Positions 61,701-64,000 of a stretch of DNA of 64,000 bases are shown piece by piece; the stretch's first letter is position 1; the number at the start of each line of letters is the position of its first letter. The position numbers were made by a program, and so were the translations under genes. The DNA is taken from contig CBDIHH010000006.1 in NCBI GenBank assembly GCA_965279095.1, positions 806,001 to 870,000 on the forward strand. The letters run 5' to 3'. This DNA comes from CBDIHH01 sp965279095. Lineage in GTDB: Bacteria > Pseudomonadota > Alphaproteobacteria > Caulobacterales > Caulobacteraceae. The notes under the pieces are model-generated. The model saw nothing but the letters and a program-made list of their open reading frames with translations. It was not told the DNA's origin and made no database searches.

Positions 61701-64000
61701 GCGTCGACGAGAGCGGCCAGGTTGGGGGCGGTGCTGGCGGCGAGCAGGCCCGCCTCGGCGTCCGAGAAGTGCAGTAGCTGAAGGGTGAACACGTCCTTGG
61801 CCCCGGTGATGTCCACCGTCAATTGGGCGGCGTCGAGCAGGCCGTGGGCGTCCGCCACCTGGTAGGTGAACTGATCGCTCACATGCTGGCCGACGGTGAG
61901 GGCGTTGGTCGCTGGGCGGCTGTTGTCGAGCAGGTAGCTCCAGGCGCCGTCAGCGCCCAGGGTGAGGGCGCCGTAGGTTCCCGAGAGCACCACTGAGCCG
62001 GCCACGGTCGTGAAGGACCCGCCGGCGCCTTCCGCGCCCGTGCGGGCGCCGACCACCTGGAGGGTCTCGCCGAGGCCGAGGGCCAGGTCGGCATCGGTGT
62101 CATTGGCGAGCACATCGCCCGAGGCGGCGGCGTTGCCGTCCTCCACCACCGGAGCGCCGCCGGCGGTGTCGTCGACGCCGATCGGGGCGTCGTTCACCGC
62201 ATCCGCCGTCGCCACCGCGACGCCATCGAACGACAAGGTCTCGACCGAGATCAGGGTGTCGGTTCCGGCAGGGCCGGCGACGTCGTAGTGATCGCCCTGG
62301 TCGGTGACCTCATGGGCCGTCCAGCCGTCAGCGTAGACGACAGTGTCGGAACCGTCGCCGCCATCCAGCACATCGCCGCCGCCCTTACCGATCAGGGTGT
62401 CGTCGCCGCCGAAGCCCTCCAGGGTGTTGGCGGCGGCGTCCCCCGTCAGGGTTTCGCCGAAGCCGCGGAAGTCGAAGCTGGCCAGGCTGGGGTCGTGGTC
62501 GGAAGAGGCCGGGTTCACCGCGCCGGCGCGGTCATTGTAGCCGGTGTTGATGTGGACCACGTCATAGCTGGCTACGCCCGCCAGGGCCTGGTCGGAGATG
62601 ATCGAGTCCAGCGCCTCGCTGCGGCCGTCGAAGTCGTAGGAGAAACGTTCGGCGGGGGCCAGTTCCTGGACCATCAGGTTGACATACTGGGTCCCGCCCA
62701 CGCGGGCGTCGCCCGCCGGGGTGGCGTAGCCGGTCAGCACTTCCAGCGGCCGGTTGAACCAGAACTCGTTGAAGTCGCCGCCCGACACCACCTTGGCGTC
62801 GGCGATCGTCTGCGAGATGTAGTTCTGCACCGACCAGACATCCTCGGCGAGGGTGCTGCGCAGGGCCCAGTCGCCGTTGGCGGGCTGGCCGCCGGCGTTG
62901 TCCTGGTTGAGCTGGTAGGGCTCGCCCGAGCCGCCCTTGGAGGGCAGGTGGCTGCCGAAGGCGTAGACGGTCTGGCCGTTGAAGGTGAACTCGCCGACGA
63001 TCGACCGGCGCGTGCCCGACCAGTCGGCGGTGTTGATGCCGCTCACCTGGCTGTCGTCGATGGCGATCAGGTCGCCGGCGTCACGCACGCCGTCGCCGAT
63101 GCGGTCGGTGTAGGCGCGCCGCTCGGCCAGGGTCGCGTCGGCGGCGAGATCGCCCAGCTGGACCCGATCGGTATCGTAGAGGAAGCCGACGCGGATGTTG
63201 CCGCCCGGGGCCCCGCCGACGTCGCCGGAGGTCTGCGGCGCCTCGTCGACCCATTGGTAGTGCTTGCCGGTGGCGGCGTTGACCGCCGCGACAAGCTGGC
63301 CCCAGGTTGTGCTGGCGTCGGTCACCCCGTCCTGGGTGACGCCGTTGTTGTCCTGCACCTCCTCGATGATGAGGATGTCGGGGGCGGCCAGGTTGGTGGC
63401 GATGTGAGCGGCCAGCTTGTCGTATTTGGCCTGGTCGGTGATCTCCACGCCGTTGTTGGTGGAGAAGGTGGTTCCCACCGGTGACAGGTTCTCGACGTTG
63501 AAGGTGGCGACCCGCAAGGACCGGTCATCGCCGGAGAGGGTGGTGACCTCCTGCACTGGCGAGCCGCCGAGGGCCGCGACCCTGTCGGCGTCCAGGGCGT
63601 CGGTGACGTAGAGCTTGGCCACGCCGAAGTCGAAATCGATGATGCCGGTCACGTCCCCGAGCTGGTCGCCCATGGTCAGCAGCTGGTCAAAGGCGGCGGC
63701 GCCGCCCCGGCCGACATTGCCGAAGTCCAGCTCGATGATGTCGCCGTGCTGCGCGCCGTCGGTCATGGTCGCGCCGCCGAAGTTGACGTCATCGCCAGGA
63801 TCCGCGGTGTCGACGGGGTAGTGCTGGGGATCGCCAGTGATGGTGTAGCCGCCGCGGCTGTTGAGCAGGGCGGGATCGGCGTTGTCGGCGGAATAGGCGT
63901 TGAAATAGACGAAGTTGTCGCTGGAGCCGCCGACGAAGCCGTCGCCCACCACCATGTTGGTGATGGTCACCCGCATGCCCTCGACCGTCTCATAGAAGTC
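58724..64000 (-). CDS. ExeM/NucH-type nuclease fused to 5'-nucleotidase, with RTX repeats (N-terminus outside window)
   Basis: At least 1758 residues; open across the right edge. In order: the tail of an OB-like segment (MRVTITN), an endonuclease/exonuclease/phosphatase domain (about 63515-62460: V-A-T-F-N-V-E-N-L, E-E-V-Q-D, G-G-D-F-N-E, S-D-H-D-P), RTX repeats (G-G-D-D-T-L-I-G-K-G-G-G-D), a VCBS/cadherin-like module (about 62190-61800), a metallophosphatase plus 5'-nucleotidase C-terminal domain (about 61790-60030: I-G-N-H-E-F-D-L, K-N-G-G-G-I-R-A, N-G-G-D-G-Y) and C-terminal RTX repeats to about 58900 ending in A-D-F-I-L. No cleavable N-terminal signal can be seen. Expected route is type I secretion and calcium-dependent folding outside the cell. 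Confidence 0.88.
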   Translation of the reverse strand, partial: DFYETVEGMRVTITNMVVGDGFVGGSSDNFVYFNAYSADNADPALLNSRGGYTITGDPQHYPVDTADPGDDVNFGGATMTDGAQHGDIIELDFGNVGRGGAAAFDQLLTMGDQLGDVTGIIDFDFGVAKLYVTDALDADRVAALGGSPVQEVTTLSGDDRSLRVATFNVENLSPVGTTFSTNNGVEITDQAKYDKLAAHIATNLAAPDILIIEEVQDNNGVTQDGVTDASTTWGQLVAAVNAATGKHYQWVDEAPQTSGDVGGAPGGNIRVGFLYDTDRVQLGDLAADATLAERRAYTDRIGDGVRDAGDLIAIDDSQVSGINTADWSGTRRSIVGEFTFNGQTVYAFGSHLPSKGGSGEPYQLNQDNAGGQPANGDWALRSTLAEDVWSVQNYISQTIADAKVVSGGDFNEFWFNRPLEVLTGYATPAGDARVGGTQYVNLMVQELAPAERFSYDFDGRSEALDSIISDQALAGVASYDVVHINTGYNDRAGAVNPASSDHDPSLASFDFRGFGETLTGDAAANTLEGFGGDDTLIGKGGGDVLDGGDGSDTVVYADGWTAHEVTDQGDHYDVAGPAGTDTLISVETLSFDGVAVATADAVNDAPIGVDDTAGGAPVVEDGNAAASGDVLANDTDADLALGLGETLQVVGARTGAEGAGGSFTTVAGSVVLSGTYGALTLGADGAWSYLLDNSRPATNALTVGQHVSDQFTYQVADAHGLLDAAQLTVDITGAKDVFTLQLLHFSDAEAGLLAASTAPNLAALVDAFEDDFANSITFASGDLFLPGPFLAAGTDPSLAGLVPGNSNPGRIDISIMNAIGVQASAIGNHEFDLGSNVLAAAITPGGGYAGALFPYLSANLNFSGDSALNPRFTQTVGVNGLEEAATLNGRIAPSAVITEGGEKIGFVGATTQVLEQISSPSGTEVNGFPVGPGPNGEVNDMDLLASQLQPVIDDLISQGVNKIIVVSHLQQIQLEQLLATKLTGVDVIVAGGSNTRLGDADDEAVAFPGHADAFEGAYPLVTQGADGKTTLIVNTDSEFTYLGRLVVDFDANGDIVLDSVTANQALNGAHAATDENVAEAWGVAVGDLANTAFADGTRGDAVEDLTDAVQTIIAIKDGVIFGYSDVYLEGERSLVRTQETNLGDVSADANADAARDALGLSSDHAIVSIKNGGGIRAQIGTIVNNPDGTVTKIAPEVGGEVSQLDVENALRFNNRLMVFDTTAQGLLNILNSPNALAPNNGGFIQIGGVRFSYDPTKPAGSRVQDVVLINEHDQITAKIADNGVVNPNAPALITAVALNFTANGGDGYLIKANAENFRFLLDNGTLSAPVSEALDFTAAGVVPANALGEIQAFSDYFGERYATPETAYDVADTPQTLDTRIQNQAVRTDTVLQGDYLVLGAAADETLNGTAGDETIKGLAGDDVLNGQGGDDVLNGGLGGDRLNGGEGVDTASYADATSGVSVNLLNGRGSFGEAVGDKLSSIEQVIGSAFDDVLSGSKSTHVVHGGDGADIFEAAGKAGALFGDAGDDVFRVEGMLKPAAIDGGEGFDTIRAGADGASITWGAITGVEAINGMGYADFKILGTSAADTIDLSAIVLTGVAVIDGKSGNDAITGSAGADTILGGSGNDVIKGGGGADVITGGTGQDILTGGLAADTFVFFKGDSAKTATTADTITDFHSADGDRIDLSFMDANLSNGAGDDGFTFIGKAAFSNTAGELRYQLDAADAYIQGDVNGDGKADFFIHMVGVNALAQADFIL

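Noticed and set aside
58769..63484. Several long plus-strand frames opposite the giant RTX gene
   Set aside because: They mirror its Gly/Asp-rich repeats (Val/Gly-rich text) and no family pattern appears.

Overview
The window is about 64 kb of very GC-rich chromosomal DNA, densely coded on both strands. It reads as an alphaproteobacterium, most likely Caulobacterales (Caulobacter/Phenylobacterium type). That placement is my inference from the order of the S10-spc-alpha ribosomal cluster, the ATP12-type assembly chaperone, the short alphaproteobacterial adenylate kinase, the sigma/FecR pair and overall codon use. No rRNA genes, prophage, insertion sequence or CRISPR array was seen. One tRNA (Leu, anticodon GAG) is present.

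Layout. 1-3283 (minus): the start of a FecR-like anti-sigma factor, its ECF sigma factor, two glycosyltransferases of the families named for arsenosugar synthesis, and a radical SAM protein. Divergent from them (3427-5552) are a TVP38/TMEM64 membrane protein and a flavin disulfide oxidoreductase. 5634-14558 holds envelope and signalling genes: DUF1499 protein, a KaiC-like ATPase with a hybrid histidine kinase and a Crp/Fnr regulator, a YiiX-type cysteine hydrolase, a cation/proton antiporter and small membrane proteins. 14739-17181 has an archaeal/eukaryotic-type prolyl-tRNA synthetase and a secreted CVNH-domain protein.

17487-32016 is the ribosomal backbone: rpsJ to rplO, secY, adk, then rpsM, rpsK, rpoA and rplQ, 27 genes in one direction with two promoter candidates and a strong terminator at the end. 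The order is the standard bacterial one, but palindromic repeats sit between rpmD and rplO and between rpoA and rplQ, and tuf/fusA are not upstream of rpsJ. 32101-38367 has stress and envelope genes, an HtrA-type protease lipoprotein, a hairpin-rich tandem repeat block of about 142-bp units, rarA and an RluA-type pseudouridine synthase.

38518-45180 (minus) is a tight seven-gene operon: MFS transporter, beta-lactamase-fold hydrolase, glutathione transferase, methyltransferase, a 98-residue helical protein, an exported alpha/beta hydrolase and a DUF3089 hydrolase. Its function is not known to me and it is the best candidate here for an undescribed pathway. A divergent M24 peptidase-like gene and a saccharopine-dehydrogenase/DUF4166 fusion follow. 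48.3-58.7 kb is mixed housekeeping: crcB, rluC-like, ATP12, msrB, two DUF805 proteins, lipB, a FliN-like fragment-sized gene, tRNA-Leu, mgtE, a membrane-anchored GH24 lysozyme, RidA and an enoyl-CoA hydratase. The right end (58724 to the edge, minus) is a giant secreted protein that fuses an ExeM/NucH-type nuclease, a 5'-nucleotidase and RTX repeats, apparently an all-in-one extracellular nucleic-acid and phosphate scavenger.
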